Positions 10,551 to 23,644 of a stretch of DNA of 64,000 nucleotides are shown here, piece by piece. The DNA is from Colwellia sp. M166. GTDB taxonomy: Bacteria > Pseudomonadota > Gammaproteobacteria > Enterobacterales > Alteromonadaceae. The first letter of the stretch is position 1, and every line of letters begins with the position of its first letter. The stretch spans positions 496,001 to 560,000 of the forward strand of contig NZ_CP040755.1 in assembly GCF_024585285.1 (NCBI RefSeq). Direction: 5' to 3'. Under the pieces are notes generated by a model. It saw only the letters and a program-made list of their open reading frames with translations. It did not search any database and had not been told where the DNA came from. The position numbers were made by a program, and so were the translations under genes.

Positions 10551-10587
10551 AAAAAAATCCGTAGTTAGTTACCTAACTACGGATTTT
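10551..10587 (-). terminator. Hairpin plus T tract just upstream of the IS4 transposase start
   Basis: Perfect 15-bp arms (10554-10568 and 10573-10587) with a 4-base loop. On the minus strand the hairpin is followed by seven T, so it should stop transcripts entering from outside before they reach the transposase start at 10550. This is a known type of protection against impinging transcription in insertion sequences. Confidence 0.75.
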
Positions 10588-10639
10588 GCATGATCTTTTG
10601 GATCGGTCAACCGATCGTTATCTTAACTGATCGGCATTA

Positions 10640-10649
10640 CACCTTAGGT
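10640..10649. repeat. Right target-site duplication of the IS4-family element
   Basis: CACCTTAGGT, identical to 9203-9212, next to the right terminal repeat and followed by GCTTTTTTATT, the other half of the interrupted terminator. Confidence 0.92.
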
Positions 10650-10708
10650 GCTTTTTTATTAGGTAATATCATCACTTAAGTGTCAGTGATGTTACATTAA
10701 GCGTATGC

Positions 10709-11764
10709 TTAAGCACCTTTAGCGATAATATTACGTGCCATTTCGTCAGCAATAAAACCAGTAGGCATATTATTAGCTGCGGCTGTTTCAAAAACAGTGA
10801 TTAAGGTATTGTAGATATTTTCGACCAGCTTAGTTGCACTTTCAGCACAATAAGGTTCTGGATAAATCTCTAACGCGACGTTAATAATGCCACCGGCGTT
10901 AATTACGTAGTCTGGCGCGTATAATATGCCTTTTTCTAATAGCACTTTATCATGTCGAGCTTCCGCTAATTGATTATTTGCACAACCGGCAACAATAGTT
11001 GCTTTTAATTGAGGAATTGTATCATCATTAATCGCTGCACCTAGGGCACATGGTGAGAATACATCTACATCTTGAGCATATATTTCGTCTAAACCTACTA
11101 CCGTTGCATTAAGCTCAGCTGCGGCTTTATCCAACGTAGCTTGGTTAATATCTGTGACGAATAACTCAGCGCCAGCAGCATGAAGTTTTTCACAAAGAGA
11201 ATAACCCACACTACCTAGACCTTGCACAGCAACTTTAATACCTGATAAGTCATCTTTCTTTAGCTTAAATTTAACAGCAGCTTTAATACCTAGAAACGTA
11301 CCTAACGCAGTAAATGGTCCAGGGTTGCCACTTTTTCCTTCAAGACCAGAAACAAAGGCTGTGCTTTGATTAACAATGGCCATATCTGCTGTGGTGATAT
11401 TGACATCTTCTGCGGTGTAATAGCGACCATTTAAATTATTAACAGCCTGACCAAAAGCTTTAAATAGCACTTCTGATTTTAGCTTTTTAGGATCGCCAAT
11501 AATTACGCCTTTACCACCACCTAGCTTTAAACCCGCCATGGCATTTTTGTAAGTCATGCCTTTTGATAAACGTAAAACATCTTTTAAAGCTGCTTCATCA
11601 CTTACATAATCCCAAAAGCGACATCCGCCAGCTGCTGGACCTAATGCTGTGCTGTGCACCGCGATGATGGCTTTTAGCCCTGAAGCATCGTCACTGCAAT
11701 AAACAACTTGCTCGTGGTTGTCAAAATCTACTAAATCGAAAACGGACACTATCGTAATCTCCAA
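10709..11764 (-). CDS. Leucine dehydrogenase (Glu/Leu/Phe/Val dehydrogenase family)
   Basis: NAD-dependent oxidative deamination of branched-chain amino acids to 2-oxo acids in the cytoplasm. The 351-residue length fits leucine/valine dehydrogenases rather than the 420-450 of glutamate dehydrogenases. Visible are the catalytic-lysine segment GLKLGGGKGVI, the substrate segment GPAAGGCRFW, the Rossmann glycines in VQGLGSVGYSL and the following acidic VTDIN that favours NAD. The carboxy-terminal part has PDYVINAGGIINVALE. It stands alone between the IS4 element and a divergent small gene. It is likely used to degrade branched-chain amino acids or to make branched fatty-acid precursors. Confidence 0.9.
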   Translation of the reverse strand: MEITIVSVFDLVDFDNHEQVVYCSDDASGLKAIIAVHSTALGPAAGGCRFWDYVSDEAALKDVLRLSKGMTYKNAMAGLKLGGGKGVIIGDPKKLKSEVLFKAFGQAVNNLNGRYYTAEDVNITTADMAIVNQSTAFVSGLEGKSGNPGPFTALGTFLGIKAAVKFKLKKDDLSGIKVAVQGLGSVGYSLCEKLHAAGAELFVTDINQATLDKAAAELNATVVGLDEIYAQDVDVFSPCALGAAINDDTIPQLKATIVAGCANNQLAEARHDKVLLEKGILYAPDYVINAGGIINVALEIYPEPYCAESATKLVENIYNTLITVFETAAANNMPTGFIADEMARNIIAKGA

Positions 11765-11955
11765 TGATTTTAGAATTAGTTCAATGATAAATTATTCTTG
11801 AACTAAGGTTGTAATAATTCGCTGCGCACAATACCATTTAGGTCAGGGCTTCGCTAGTGAAGCTATAAATAAATTTGAATTTTGCTGTGAATTAATTCAT
11901 ACAAACTTTCCATTGTTAACATCCCATTACAATCATTAACAAAAAGACCATAAAT

Positions 11956-12366
11956 ATGACTGATAAACTAGAAATGACGGAAGAACAAAAACAAATATGG
12001 ATACGCGAGCAGTACCTCAAAGCAACTAAATACCTCGCGGAGAAAGGCTTAGTCACAGAGAGTGTTGCTGAAACGGAAAGTCGCTATTTAGTACCAGTTA
12101 TGGCTTTATGGAAAATAAACTTGTTGGATAAAACTAAGGTTTGGGTGGTATCGGGTGACTTACCAACAGATCATATTGCTTTAGACAAAGGCGAGTCAGC
12201 ACGCGATGTGGTTAGGCACTTTTCTTTTAAATGGCAGCTACAAGCAGAAAATCTTTTGCGTTTAGATGATAAAGAACAAAAGCAGTTTGCTGAGTTTTTA
12301 ATTGGTCGAGCAGATGGTCTTTATCAGCTTTATGATAAAGATGAACTTTGGCAAGAGGCTAAGTAA
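11956..12366 (+). CDS. Small conserved protein, DUF4826-like
   Basis: 136 residues, soluble, no signal peptide or membrane segment. It contains the segments EQKQIWIREQYLKATKYLAEKG, YLVPVMALWKI, VWVVSGDLPTDHI and RHFSFKWQLQAE, which I recall from a family of about 140 residues found mainly in Alteromonadales and relatives (DUF4826). No catalytic motif is evident and the function is unknown. The gene is divergent from the leucine dehydrogenase gene and converges on the GNAT gene, with only 25 bases between the two stop codons and no clear terminator. Confidence 0.75.
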   Translation: MTDKLEMTEEQKQIWIREQYLKATKYLAEKGLVTESVAETESRYLVPVMALWKINLLDKTKVWVVSGDLPTDHIALDKGESARDVVRHFSFKWQLQAENLLRLDDKEQKQFAEFLIGRADGLYQLYDKDELWQEAK

Positions 12367-12391
12367 AAGCATTTAATTTGAATTGGGTTAT

Positions 12392-12853
12392 TTAGTGGCT
12401 TAAATAATACTTTGCCACACCGGCTTCATTTAACGGGCAAGTCATTTTTTGTTTTGGCATGCCCGCTTCCATAAAGACCGCACCAGAGCTATTAAAATTA
12501 AACTTTCGAAAATACTCAATAGCTTCTAAAGGGCTATAAATAAAAATTTCTTTTAAAGCCATTTCACGTGCTATTTTAAGAAGCGCTTGTAAGATAGCTT
12601 TATCTACCTGATCTTTACGGCAAAACTTTAGCACCGCTATACGGCTAATTTCACCACTAGAGAGAATGCGGCCAGTACCTATTGGCTCTTGTGTTTTATC
12701 ATGACAAGCTAAAACATGACAAGCAAAGTGATCTTTTCGATCAAACTCAATATGCTTTGGAATGCGCCATTCACAAACAAAAACCTGTTCTCTGATATTT
12801 TTAAGTAAGGGAGCTGCTTGCTCCCATTTTACTCGACTGACCGTGTAAGACAT
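12392..12853 (-). CDS. GNAT-family N-acetyltransferase
   Basis: 153 residues with the GNAT fold: an acceptor-side N-terminal part, the central strands GTGRILSSGEISRIAVLKFCRKDQVDKA, where the acetyl-CoA pyrophosphate loop normally sits (here RKDQVDKA, a weak match to Q/RxxGxG/A), and a C-terminal YFRKFNFNSSG strand. The substrate is unknown; such small proteins acetylate amino groups of metabolites, peptides or proteins. It lies 5 bp downstream of roxA on the same strand, so the two are probably co-transcribed, and a link with ribosome or protein modification is possible but not shown. Confidence 0.8.
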   Translation of the reverse strand: MSYTVSRVKWEQAAPLLKNIREQVFVCEWRIPKHIEFDRKDHFACHVLACHDKTQEPIGTGRILSSGEISRIAVLKFCRKDQVDKAILQALLKIAREMALKEIFIYSPLEAIEYFRKFNFNSSGAVFMEAGMPKQKMTCPLNEAGVAKYYLSH

Positions 12854-12858
12854 CTATT

Positions 12859-14013
12859 TTATTCAATATACCAATAACCCTTATTTAAAACACTAGTCAA
12901 TAATTGCGTGTTTTTCAAACAACTATTGAAACTTTTTACTTGGCTAGTAGTCAAAGGCGTTTGCCCGGCTAACAACTGAGCTAAAGGTAAGCTTTGATTA
13001 TCTATAGGAAAACTATCACCATTTAGGAATAATGTTGTTTGTGACTCGGTAATAATGGCTGCTTTTAGGCCTGAAACTGGCATAAAGAGTATTTCTGGTT
13101 CAGATAAAATATCAGCAAGTTTTTCTTCATCGATATCGTTGACCGGCATCAGCAATTCTAACGCATGATGACTTTGTGTTAGATATTGTCCAATAAACTG
13201 CTCAAACAATTCAGTATTTTCTAGTTGCTCTAGCATAAAGATTTTTAATTGCTGTTGATCGCTATTACTAATTAATGTGCTCGAGCTTGCTACTTTACGT
13301 GTAGCGTCACCGAAGCGTTGCTCACCTAGGTTATTATCAATCAACTTATCAGCAAAGCTTGACCATAACTCTTGGCTTGAAGGTGCTTGAAAACCAATTG
13401 AAAAATTAACTGAGTTCTCTAGTGATACACCATTGTGTGGATGATTGGGTGGAATATAAAGTAAATCACCCGCTTCCGTGATTTCATCAATCAAAGGTTC
13501 AAATGCCGATACCTGCTTTAGATCTGGGTGTGGTAGTAAGGTTGATAAGTCATTATTAGGTGCGCCAACCTGCCATCTTCTTTTGCCACTGCCTTGAATA
13601 ATAAATACATCGTATTGATCTAAATGTGCACCAACCCCGCCATTAGGCGTTGAAAAGCTCACCATAACATCATCAATGCGCCAACGGGGAATAAAGGCAA
13701 ATGGTGTTAACAAAGCATTAGTAGGGCGCGACCAGTTATTTACTGCTTGTACCAGTAAAGTCCAGTTTGCTTCACCATATTGAGAAAAATCCTCAAAGGG
13801 TCCATGATCTACTTGCCAATTGCCATGGTTATTTACGCTAACAATACGTGACTCTATTTCTGCTTCCATCGCTAAACCTGCAAGCTCGTCAGCGGGAATG
13901 GTATCTTTGAAGTTCTTAAAGGCTTGCTTAATTAATAGTGGTTTTTTTTGCCAATATTGTGCAAGAAATTTTTCAGGGCTTAAGTCACCCCAATTTAATG
14001 TTGCTATATTCAT
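12859..14013 (-). CDS. roxA: Ribosomal protein L16 arginine hydroxylase RoxA (YcfD, JmjC/cupin)
   Basis: Fe(II)/2-oxoglutarate-dependent oxygenase that hydroxylates an arginine of ribosomal protein L16. The 384 residues include the N-terminal motif FLAQYWQKKPLLIKQAF, the metal-binding H-x-D in GVGAHLDQYDVFIIQG and the second histidine in PPNHPHNGVS, followed by a C-terminal dimerisation/winged-helix part, as in E. coli YcfD. The gene heads a two-gene unit with the GNAT gene. It lies upstream of the purB cluster as part of the E. coli-like ycfD/purB/mnmA neighbourhood. It is read from ATG 14013. Confidence 0.92.
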   Translation of the reverse strand: MNIATLNWGDLSPEKFLAQYWQKKPLLIKQAFKNFKDTIPADELAGLAMEAEIESRIVSVNNHGNWQVDHGPFEDFSQYGEANWTLLVQAVNNWSRPTNALLTPFAFIPRWRIDDVMVSFSTPNGGVGAHLDQYDVFIIQGSGKRRWQVGAPNNDLSTLLPHPDLKQVSAFEPLIDEITEAGDLLYIPPNHPHNGVSLENSVNFSIGFQAPSSQELWSSFADKLIDNNLGEQRFGDATRKVASSSTLISNSDQQQLKIFMLEQLENTELFEQFIGQYLTQSHHALELLMPVNDIDEEKLADILSEPEILFMPVSGLKAAIITESQTTLFLNGDSFPIDNQSLPLAQLLAGQTPLTTSQVKSFNSCLKNTQLLTSVLNKGYWYIE

Positions 14014-14101
14014 ATTTTTGCCTTGTCGTGTGGCAACTTGTTTGTTGGCGATACGACTAATAGTTGGTGATTATAATTCAGCTAGCGCTTAGTTAAAAAG
14101 C

Positions 14102-14131
14102 AAAAAAGGGAGCCATTACGGATCCCTTTTT
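14102..14131 (-). terminator. Terminator of the purB operon
   Basis: AAAAAAGGGAGCC and GGATCCCTTTTT form a stem with one mismatch around a 5-base loop. It lies 33 bases beyond the purB stop codon on the minus strand and has a T tract in both directions, but no gene on the plus strand ends here. Confidence 0.75.
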
Positions 14132-14163
14132 AAGCATTATAAAACTGAGCTGCTAACCAATAA

Positions 14164-15549
<1,386 letters not shown>

Positions 15550-15555
15550 TTATAT

Positions 15556-16179
15556 TTAAATTTCTTTAAGTAATTGTTGAGCACACGCGACTATTTTTGC
15601 GCGTCCAAATAAAATATTTCTACGTTTGCCGCCAACTTGTCGCCATAGTACGCTTGAACGAATACCGGCTAATAGCAAAGCACGAATTTTATGTTGATTA
15701 CCTTGCTGCTTAAGTAAAGCCGGTTCACCGGCAACTTGGATAGGCGTGCCAATAGGGCTGAGTAAGTCACTGTAAATGCTTGCCAAGCTAGCAATAAGGG
15801 TGTCACTGGTAATATCGTAATGGGCAAGCTGGCGTTGGCTTTGTTCAATACGCTCACCTAATTGTGATAATTGGTTTTTCTTACTCGCTAAGCGACGTTC
15901 AAGACCCAATAAACTAACCACATAACGGGTTAATTCTGGATCTTTTGCTTTGGTTTGACTGCCTAATTGTTCGATTAACGCTTCCAACCCTAACTTTAGA
16001 TGCGCAAGTTCATTGCTATAAACCTCTAAAATACTCTCAGGCGAAGTGACCATAATACTCTTTAGCATCACAGCAAGATCGGACTCATCTATTGAGCCCG
16101 TACGGGCAATTTTTTGTACTAAAGCTGCAGCTTGACAAACCGCAGCCATGGTAATGGTTTGTTTTTCTAAATTATTCAT
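15556..16179 (-). CDS. hflD: High-frequency lysogenization protein HflD homologue
   Basis: 207 residues, mostly alpha-helical, near the 213 of E. coli HflD. In E. coli it is a peripheral membrane protein that affects lambda lysogeny by binding CII; its housekeeping role is unclear. The call rests on segments such as AAVCQAAALVQKIARTG at the N-terminus and the RSSVLWRQVGGKRRNILFGR segment near the C-terminus, and on its place between mnmA (12 bp upstream) and purB, which is conserved across gammaproteobacteria. Confidence 0.92.
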   Translation of the reverse strand: MNNLEKQTITMAAVCQAAALVQKIARTGSIDESDLAVMLKSIMVTSPESILEVYSNELAHLKLGLEALIEQLGSQTKAKDPELTRYVVSLLGLERRLASKKNQLSQLGERIEQSQRQLAHYDITSDTLIASLASIYSDLLSPIGTPIQVAGEPALLKQQGNQHKIRALLLAGIRSSVLWRQVGGKRRNILFGRAKIVACAQQLLKEI

Positions 16180-16191
16180 GTATGCCTTATG

Positions 16192-17337
16192 TTAGCGAAT
16201 AAGGGAATTGATAATACCGCCACCTAGGCAAATATTATCTTGATAAAACACCACTGATTGTCCGGGCGTAACTGAGCTTTGCGGCTCGGTGAACATCACT
16301 AAATATTCACCGTTGGCCATGGGTGATAAATTACAAGTGACATCTTCTTGTCGATAACGGGTTTTAACCGTACAAGCTATTGGGCTTGTAAGCTCAACTC
16401 GAGCAACTAAATGTAATTGATTTGCTACTAAACCCTTAGAAAATAAGCGAGGATGGTCATGGCCTTGACCAACAATTAACACGTTACGCGTCAGGTCTTT
16501 GTCAACCACATACCATGGCGCTTCACCGGCATTAGCAAGGCCACCAATACGCAAGCCTTTGCGTTGACCTAAGGTGTGGTACATCAAACCATCATGTTCA
16601 CCAATGGCTTCACCTTCTGGGGTTTCAATAACGCCCGGTTGTGCTGGTAAATACTTCCCCAGAAAGTCTTTAAATTTGCGTTCGCCAATAAAACAAATAC
16701 CGGTACTATCTTTTTTGTTATGAGTAACTAAGTCGGCTTTTTCAGCAATTGCTCTGACTGCTGGTTTTTCAATATCACCAACCGGAAAAAGTGTTTTACC
16801 CACTTGTTCATGACTTAGGGTATAAAGAAAGTAGCTTTGATCTTTATTACTGTCTAAGCCTCGGTGCATTTGCCATTTACCATCGGCAAACTTACGTTGT
16901 ACATAATGACCGGTGGCAATGTAATCAGCACCTAAGTCTTCACAAGCAAATTCTAGAAAAGCTTTAAATTTAATTTCCTTATTACACATAATATCAGGAT
17001 TAGGTGTTCTGCCAGCTTTGTACTCAGCAAGAAAGTATTCAAAGACATTATCCCAGTATTCAGTGGCAAAGTTGATGGTATGGAGTGTAATGCCCAATTT
17101 GTCACAAACATTTTGCGCATCAGCTAAGTCTTCAGCTGCGGCACAGTACTCATCATTGTCATCTTCTTCCCAATTTTTCATGAACAAGCCTTCGACTTGA
17201 TAGCCTTGCTCTTGTAATAAATAGGCAGAAACAGAAGAATCAACACCACCCGACATACCAACAATCACTTTCGTATCTTGTGGTAATTTTTCGTTTGGCT
17301 CTATTGAGTTTAAATTTACATGTTCGCTCGAGGTCAT
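16192..17337 (-). CDS. mnmA: tRNA-specific 2-thiouridylase MnmA
   Basis: Puts sulfur on U34 of tRNA-Lys, -Glu and -Gln, using a persulfide handed on by the Tus relay. The ATP-pyrophosphatase P-loop [15 protein letters not shown] is near residue 28. The two catalytic cysteines sit in [16 protein letters not shown] and [14 protein letters not shown]. At 381 residues it has an N-terminal extension of some 20 residues before the P-loop compared with E. coli; an internal start is possible but no better ribosome-binding site was seen. It is the middle gene of the nudJ/mnmA/hflD/purB group. Confidence 0.95.
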   Translation of the reverse strand: MTSSEHVNLNSIEPNEKLPQDTKVIVGMSGGVDSSVSAYLLQEQGYQVEGLFMKNWEEDDNDEYCAAAEDLADAQNVCDKLGITLHTINFATEYWDNVFEYFLAEYKAGRTPNPDIMCNKEIKFKAFLEFACEDLGADYIATGHYVQRKFADGKWQMHRGLDSNKDQSYFLYTLSHEQVGKTLFPVGDIEKPAVRAIAEKADLVTHNKKDSTGICFIGERKFKDFLGKYLPAQPGVIETPEGEAIGEHDGLMYHTLGQRKGLRIGGLANAGEAPWYVVDKDLTRNVLIVGQGHDHPRLFSKGLVANQLHLVARVELTSPIACTVKTRYRQEDVTCNLSPMANGEYLVMFTEPQSSVTPGQSVVFYQDNICLGGGIINSLIR

Positions 17338-17401
17338 TACAACTACATTTCAATGGAAAAAGGCGCAAAATTATAGCATGGTCATTTAGCGTGATGATAG
17401 A

Positions 17402-17926
17402 TTAAAGATTAGATTTTAGGTGACTTAACGGGATTTTTTTTCCACTAAGGTAATCTTCTATACATTCTAATACCAATGGACTACGCAATTGTACTGACTT
17501 TGCTTTAATTTCAGCCAAGGTTAACCAGTGACAAGCGATAATTTCCTCATCTTGTGGTTGTGTTGGTAAAAAGTCATCAAGTTCAATAACGAAACAAAAT
17601 CTTAAATAGTAGAGGTTTATTGATGCTCGATAATAATAGTAAATGCCGCAGAGATACTCTGGTGATAACGAGAGCCCAGTTTCTTCTTTTAGCTCTCGTT
17701 CTATTGCATGGACTAAATTTTCATTGCTTTCTAAATGACCCGCAGGTTGGTTATAGACAGTAGCACCATGTTCCAACTCTTCGACTAATAAAAACTTATC
17801 TTGATAACAGACAATAGCGGCCACGGTGGTATTGGGTTTGAATTGCTCACTCCCGTGTGGTTCAGTTGGGGTTTCATCATATACTCGTGAAATGTTGTTA
17901 TTTGGTTTAATTGTTATTTTAGACAT
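17402..17926 (-). CDS. nudJ: Nudix phosphatase NudJ
   Basis: Cytoplasmic Nudix hydrolase acting on nucleoside tri-/diphosphates and HMP-pyrophosphate in E. coli. The Nudix box is complete: [20 protein letters not shown] followed by TGL, fitting GX5EX7REUXEEXGU. Further matches to E. coli NudJ are [21 protein letters not shown] at the core start and [17 protein letters not shown] near the end. The protein has about 25 extra residues before the core, so the start may lie downstream of ATG 17926. Its start region overlaps the end of rluE by 8 bp, suggesting translational coupling. Confidence 0.9.
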   Translation of the reverse strand: MSKITIKPNNNISRVYDETPTEPHGSEQFKPNTTVAAIVCYQDKFLLVEELEHGATVYNQPAGHLESNENLVHAIERELKEETGLSLSPEYLCGIYYYYRASINLYYLRFCFVIELDDFLPTQPQDEEIIACHWLTLAEIKAKSVQLRSPLVLECIEDYLSGKKIPLSHLKSNL

Positions 17927-18536
17927 GACTTAACCGTTTATAGTCACCATTATCTATTCCATCGATAGTCCATTTTCCGATACGGTAACGAATTAACCTA
18001 AGCGTTGGAAGTCCAACATGTGCGGTCATACGCCTAACTTGTCGATTTCTGCCTTCTTGAATTGTAATTTCTAACCAAGTTGTGGGAATTGCTGCACGTT
18101 CACGGATAGGTGGAGTACGCGGCCATACTTTAGGTTCATCAATAATGCGAACTGTTGCTGGCTTGGTCAAACCATCTTTTAATTCCACCCCTTGGCAAAG
18201 TGCATTAATAGCGATATCGGTGGCGGTACCTTCAACTTGTGCCCAATAGGTTTTATCGGTTTTTTGACTTGGGTTAGCCAATTTATGTTGTAGTTTACCA
18301 TCATTAGTTAATAGTAAGAGTCCTTCACTATCTCGGTCTAAGCGTCCGGCAGCATAAACGTCTTTTATATCAATAAAATCTTTTAAGGTTTGTCGATTTT
18401 GATCATCAGTAAATTGGCTTAAAACATCAAAGGGTTTATTAAAAAGTACTATTTCTGCTTTGAAATTAACTGGTCGTACCTTTGAGGCTTTATGCCTGTT
18501 TTTACCTGTAAATAATTGATTTTGTTTAATTGTCAC
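17919..18536 (-). CDS. rluE: 23S rRNA pseudouridine-2457 synthase RluE
   Basis: Isomerises U2457 of 23S rRNA. The 205 residues hold the RsuA-family core: [14 protein letters not shown], the catalytic aspartate in [19 protein letters not shown], and the RNA-binding segment [20 protein letters not shown]. There is no N-terminal S4 domain, which is typical of RluE. It heads the minus-strand group rluE-nudJ-mnmA-hflD-purB and is divergent from the monomeric isocitrate dehydrogenase gene, the same neighbourhood as in E. coli. Confidence 0.94.
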   Translation of the reverse strand: MTIKQNQLFTGKNRHKASKVRPVNFKAEIVLFNKPFDVLSQFTDDQNRQTLKDFIDIKDVYAAGRLDRDSEGLLLLTNDGKLQHKLANPSQKTDKTYWAQVEGTATDIAINALCQGVELKDGLTKPATVRIIDEPKVWPRTPPIRERAAIPTTWLEITIQEGRNRQVRRMTAHVGLPTLRLIRYRIGKWTIDGIDNGDYKRLSHV

Positions 18537-18956
18537 TGATTTTTGCCTTGTGGAAAATGAGCTAGCATTAATTCACCTATTTTAATACGCTTTGAATTCC
18601 GATACTATGCGCGCGAAAATTTTTTTTATCGATAAAATGAATAGTTATTTACACTATATCAAACGAATTGATTAATTGTATAACTTAGCGCCTGGTTAGC
18701 GGGTCAATAATTGAGTAAATGTAAGCTATATTTTCATACATTTAGTGCGATTGTTTATATGACGAATAAGGTGTTAAATAGCAAGTTTACAAAGTCTATG
18801 CAGCGTTATATTTTTGATAGGGGATTCATTATTCTCATCATCAATAATTTGTTACTAAAGCTTTGAGCTTGCTAAATGTGCAATGCATTAGTCCGATTGA
18901 TATAATGAATGATTATTCATTTTATCGATTAATGGCAAATCAGCAAAGGATTTTAA
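18537..18956. promoter_or_regulatory. 420-bp divergent control region between rluE and the monomeric icd
   Basis: AT-rich, no open frame worth calling. Near the icd end there is an inverted repeat AATGAAT-gatt-ATTCATT at 18904-18921, about 35 bases before the ATG, and AAAGGA at 18946-18951 is the ribosome-binding site. The length and the repeat suggest a regulated promoter. In Colwellia maris the equivalent gene (icdII) is cold-induced, so this stretch may carry that control; no cold-box motif was recognised. Confidence 0.4.
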
Positions 18957-21188
<2,232 letters not shown>

Positions 21189-21210
21189 GCGCATAGGTAT
21201 AATAATTATA

Positions 21211-21240
21211 AAAAGCTAGGCTGTTGCCTAGCTTTTTTTT
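21211..21240 (+). terminator. Terminator between the two isocitrate dehydrogenase genes
   Basis: AAAAGCTAGGC and GCCTAGCTTTT pair across a 4-base loop and are followed by a run of T, about 20 bases after the monomeric icd stop codon. It implies separate transcription of the two isozyme genes. Confidence 0.9.
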
Positions 21241-21468
21241 ACTTAAAATTTAGTACACTACGCTATATACGTGTGAATGAATTGATAATTGAGGACATTA
21301 TTTCTGATAAAAAATTTGCAATTAATTTAAACAAGCGTTTTAATTATTCATAGTAGTGATATTGACTATCATGATTTAAGTATTAGTTTCATTGCTCTTT
21401 TTCTATTAGTTTAAGGGGAAAGAAATTAGCAAACGGCTATTTTTATTAGTAAATTTGGGAGAGTTCAT

Positions 21469-22719
21469 ATGTCGAACCATGTAAATATTCCTAGTGCTGG
21501 CACTAAAATAACTTCAGAACAAGGTATATTAAAGGTACCTAACAACCCCATTATTCCTTTCATTGAAGGTGATGGTATTGGTGTAGACGTTACGCCGCCT
21601 ATGATGAAAGTTGTCGATGCTGCTGTACAAAAAGCTTATGGCGGAGATAAAAAAATTCATTGGATGGAAGTCTATGCCGGTGAAAAAGCAACACAAATTT
21701 ATGATTCAGAGACTTGGTTGCCGGATGAAACATTAGCGATGTTCAAAGAGTATAAAGTCGGCATTAAAGGTCCACTAACAACACCGGTTGGCGGAGGTAT
21801 GCGTTCTTTGAATGTTGCTTTGCGACAAATACTTGATTTATATGTTTGTCAACGACCAGTGCAGTGGTTTACGGGGGTACCGAGTCCGGTTAAAAAACCA
21901 GGTGAAGTTGATATGGTTATTTTCCGTGAAAACTCAGAGGATATTTATGCTGGTATTGAATATCAAGCCGGTACTGAGCAAGCGAAGAAAATGATAAAAT
22001 TTTTGACCGAAGAAATGGGTGTCACCAAAATTCGTTTTCAAGAAAATTGTGGTATCGGTATCAAACCGGTATCTAAAGAAGGCACGCAAAGGCTTGTTCG
22101 ACAAGCTATTCAATACGCCATTGACAACGACAGAGAGTCGGTTACTTTAGTTCATAAAGGTAACATCATGAAATTCACTGAAGGGGCATTTAAAGATTGG
22201 GGCTATGAATTAGCCCGTGAAGAATTTGGTGCTGATTTACTTAACGGTGGTCCTTGGTGTAGCTTAACAAACCCTAAAACAGGCAAAGAAATTATCATTA
22301 AAGATGTTATTGCCGATGCTATGTTACAGCAAATATTGCTACGTCCGGCTGAATACAGTGTTATTGCGACATTAAACTTAAATGGTGATTATTTGTCGGA
22401 TGCTTTAGCGGCACAAGTGGGTGGTATCGGTATAGCGCCTGGGGCTAACTTAAATGATGATATTGCTATTTTTGAAGCAACGCATGGTACAGCGCCTAAA
22501 TATGCAGGCTTGAATAAGGTCAACCCGGGCTCAGTAATTTTATCAGCTGAAATGATGTTACGTCATATGGGCTGGGCTGAAGCTGCTAATTTACTTTTAA
22601 AAGGCATGTCTGGGGCCATTAACGCAAAAACAGTAACTTATGATTTTGAGCGCTTAATGGATGATGCTACTTTGGTTACTTGTTCTGAGTTTGGTGATTG
22701 TATTATTGACCATATGTAA
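21469..22719 (+). CDS. icd: NADP-dependent isocitrate dehydrogenase, homodimeric type (IDH-I)
   Basis: The standard 416-residue bacterial TCA-cycle enzyme. Visible are [17 protein letters not shown], the [13 protein letters not shown] segment with the serine that AceK phosphorylates in E. coli, [15 protein letters not shown], the catalytic lysine/aspartate regions ([21 protein letters not shown] segment and [17 protein letters not shown]) and the cofactor loop [19 protein letters not shown] that specifies NADP. GGGAGAG just before ATG 21469 is a good ribosome-binding site. It lies 280 bp downstream of the monomeric isozyme gene and converges on cspD. Confidence 0.96.
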   Translation: MSNHVNIPSAGTKITSEQGILKVPNNPIIPFIEGDGIGVDVTPPMMKVVDAAVQKAYGGDKKIHWMEVYAGEKATQIYDSETWLPDETLAMFKEYKVGIKGPLTTPVGGGMRSLNVALRQILDLYVCQRPVQWFTGVPSPVKKPGEVDMVIFRENSEDIYAGIEYQAGTEQAKKMIKFLTEEMGVTKIRFQENCGIGIKPVSKEGTQRLVRQAIQYAIDNDRESVTLVHKGNIMKFTEGAFKDWGYELAREEFGADLLNGGPWCSLTNPKTGKEIIIKDVIADAMLQQILLRPAEYSVIATLNLNGDYLSDALAAQVGGIGIAPGANLNDDIAIFEATHGTAPKYAGLNKVNPGSVILSAEMMLRHMGWAEAANLLLKGMSGAINAKTVTYDFERLMDDATLVTCSEFGDCIIDHM

Positions 22720-22803
22720 TACCCATTCTACTAAGCTCTGAGTGGGAACAATCTTAATAAACTTGGTATAATACTCAGTACGATAATGTAAGTTATTAGC
22801 CAT

Positions 22804-22834
22804 AAAAAAACACAGCCAAAATGCTGTGTTTTTT
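22804..22834. terminator. Bidirectional terminator between icd and cspD
   Basis: AAAAAACACAGC and GCTGTGTTTTTT pair across a 6-base loop, with A and T tracts on both sides. It lies between two convergent genes and can serve both. Confidence 0.88.
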
Positions 22835-22861
22835 GTTTTTAATCGAACCTTATTTTTTATA

Positions 22862-23083
22862 TTAATTATCTGATTCTAATTCTGATGGTGTAATACTCGC
22901 CGCATGATGACCTTTTGGCCCTGCGTTTAATTCGTAATTTACATCCTGACCCGCTTTTAATGTACGGTATCCTTCCATTTGAATCGTTGAATAATGAGCA
23001 AAAATATCTTCACCACCATCCTCTGGACGTATAAAACCGAAACCTTTTGCATTATTAAACCATTTAACTGTACCGTGAGCCAT
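22862..23083 (-). CDS. cspD: Cold-shock-domain protein CspD
   Basis: 73-residue single cold-shock domain with RNP1 (KGFGFIRPE) and RNP2 (DIFAHYST). The segments GGEDIFAHYSTIQMEGYRTLKAGQ and GPKGHHA match CspD rather than CspA-type proteins. In E. coli CspD is a stationary-phase, single-stranded-DNA-binding inhibitor of replication initiation and elongation, not a cold-shock protein. It is divergent from clpS-clpA, as in E. coli, where ClpA/Lon pathways control CspD levels. Confidence 0.94.
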   Translation of the reverse strand: MAHGTVKWFNNAKGFGFIRPEDGGEDIFAHYSTIQMEGYRTLKAGQDVNYELNAGPKGHHAASITPSELESDN

Positions 23084-23295
23084 ACTTCAACATCCTTCTA
23101 AAATCATCGGTAATTAGGTATGCTTTCCTGAAAGCATCATATATTCATTTCAAGTGGATAAAAAATAACCACCAAGATAAATCGTAGATAATAATTAGAA
23201 ATAGTCAAGTGTAATATTATATTTTTTGATGTTTTTTAGTTATTATTTTTTCAAATCTTAAAGCAAAAATTTAACTGACAGACTAATATAGAATT

Positions 23296-23616
23296 ATGAG
23301 TAAATGGAAAGAGTTAATAGATGATCAAAGCGTTCTTGACGAGGAGGTTATTGAAAAATTTCAGAAACCCCCAATGTATACTGTAGTGCTATTGAATGAT
23401 GACTATACTCCAATGGATTTTGTCATTGATGTATTGTGCAAATTTTTTAACATGAATTCAGAACAAGCAACAGAAGTCATGCTAGCTATTCATTATAAAG
23501 GGAAAGGGCGTTGTGGTACCTTTACTGCTGAAGTGGCAGAAACAAAGGTTGATCAGGTGTTGAGTTACGCAACAAGCAATGAACATCCGCTTAAATGTAC
23601 TATGGAAAAGGCGTAA
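23296..23616 (+). CDS. clpS: ATP-dependent Clp protease adaptor ClpS
   Basis: 106-residue adaptor that binds N-degron substrates (Leu, Phe, Tyr, Trp ends) and delivers them to ClpAP. The core [23 protein letters not shown] contains the substrate-pocket DD pair, and [17 protein letters not shown] with the terminal [11 protein letters not shown] matches the family. It is 28 bp upstream of clpA. The window also encodes Aat and Bpt, which attach Leu/Phe to N-termini and so create ClpS substrates; all are neighbours in the ancestral gene order. Confidence 0.96.
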   Translation: MSKWKELIDDQSVLDEEVIEKFQKPPMYTVVLLNDDYTPMDFVIDVLCKFFNMNSEQATEVMLAIHYKGKGRCGTFTAEVAETKVDQVLSYATSNEHPLKCTMEKA

Positions 23617-23644
23617 TAACGCAAGATGCAAATTGGAGTAACCT

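Larger units (their letters stand above)
9213..10639 (-). mobile_element. IS4-family insertion sequence, complete, 1427 bp
   Basis: Ends are imperfect inverted repeats of about 23 bp: the left begins TAATGCCAGTCAGTTAAG and the right, read inward, TAATGCCGATCAGTTAAG. The element is flanked by the 10-bp direct repeat CACCTTAGGT. Size, repeats, duplication length and the transposase type agree with the IS4 family. The intact transposase and perfect duplication suggest a recent insertion. Confidence 0.93.
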
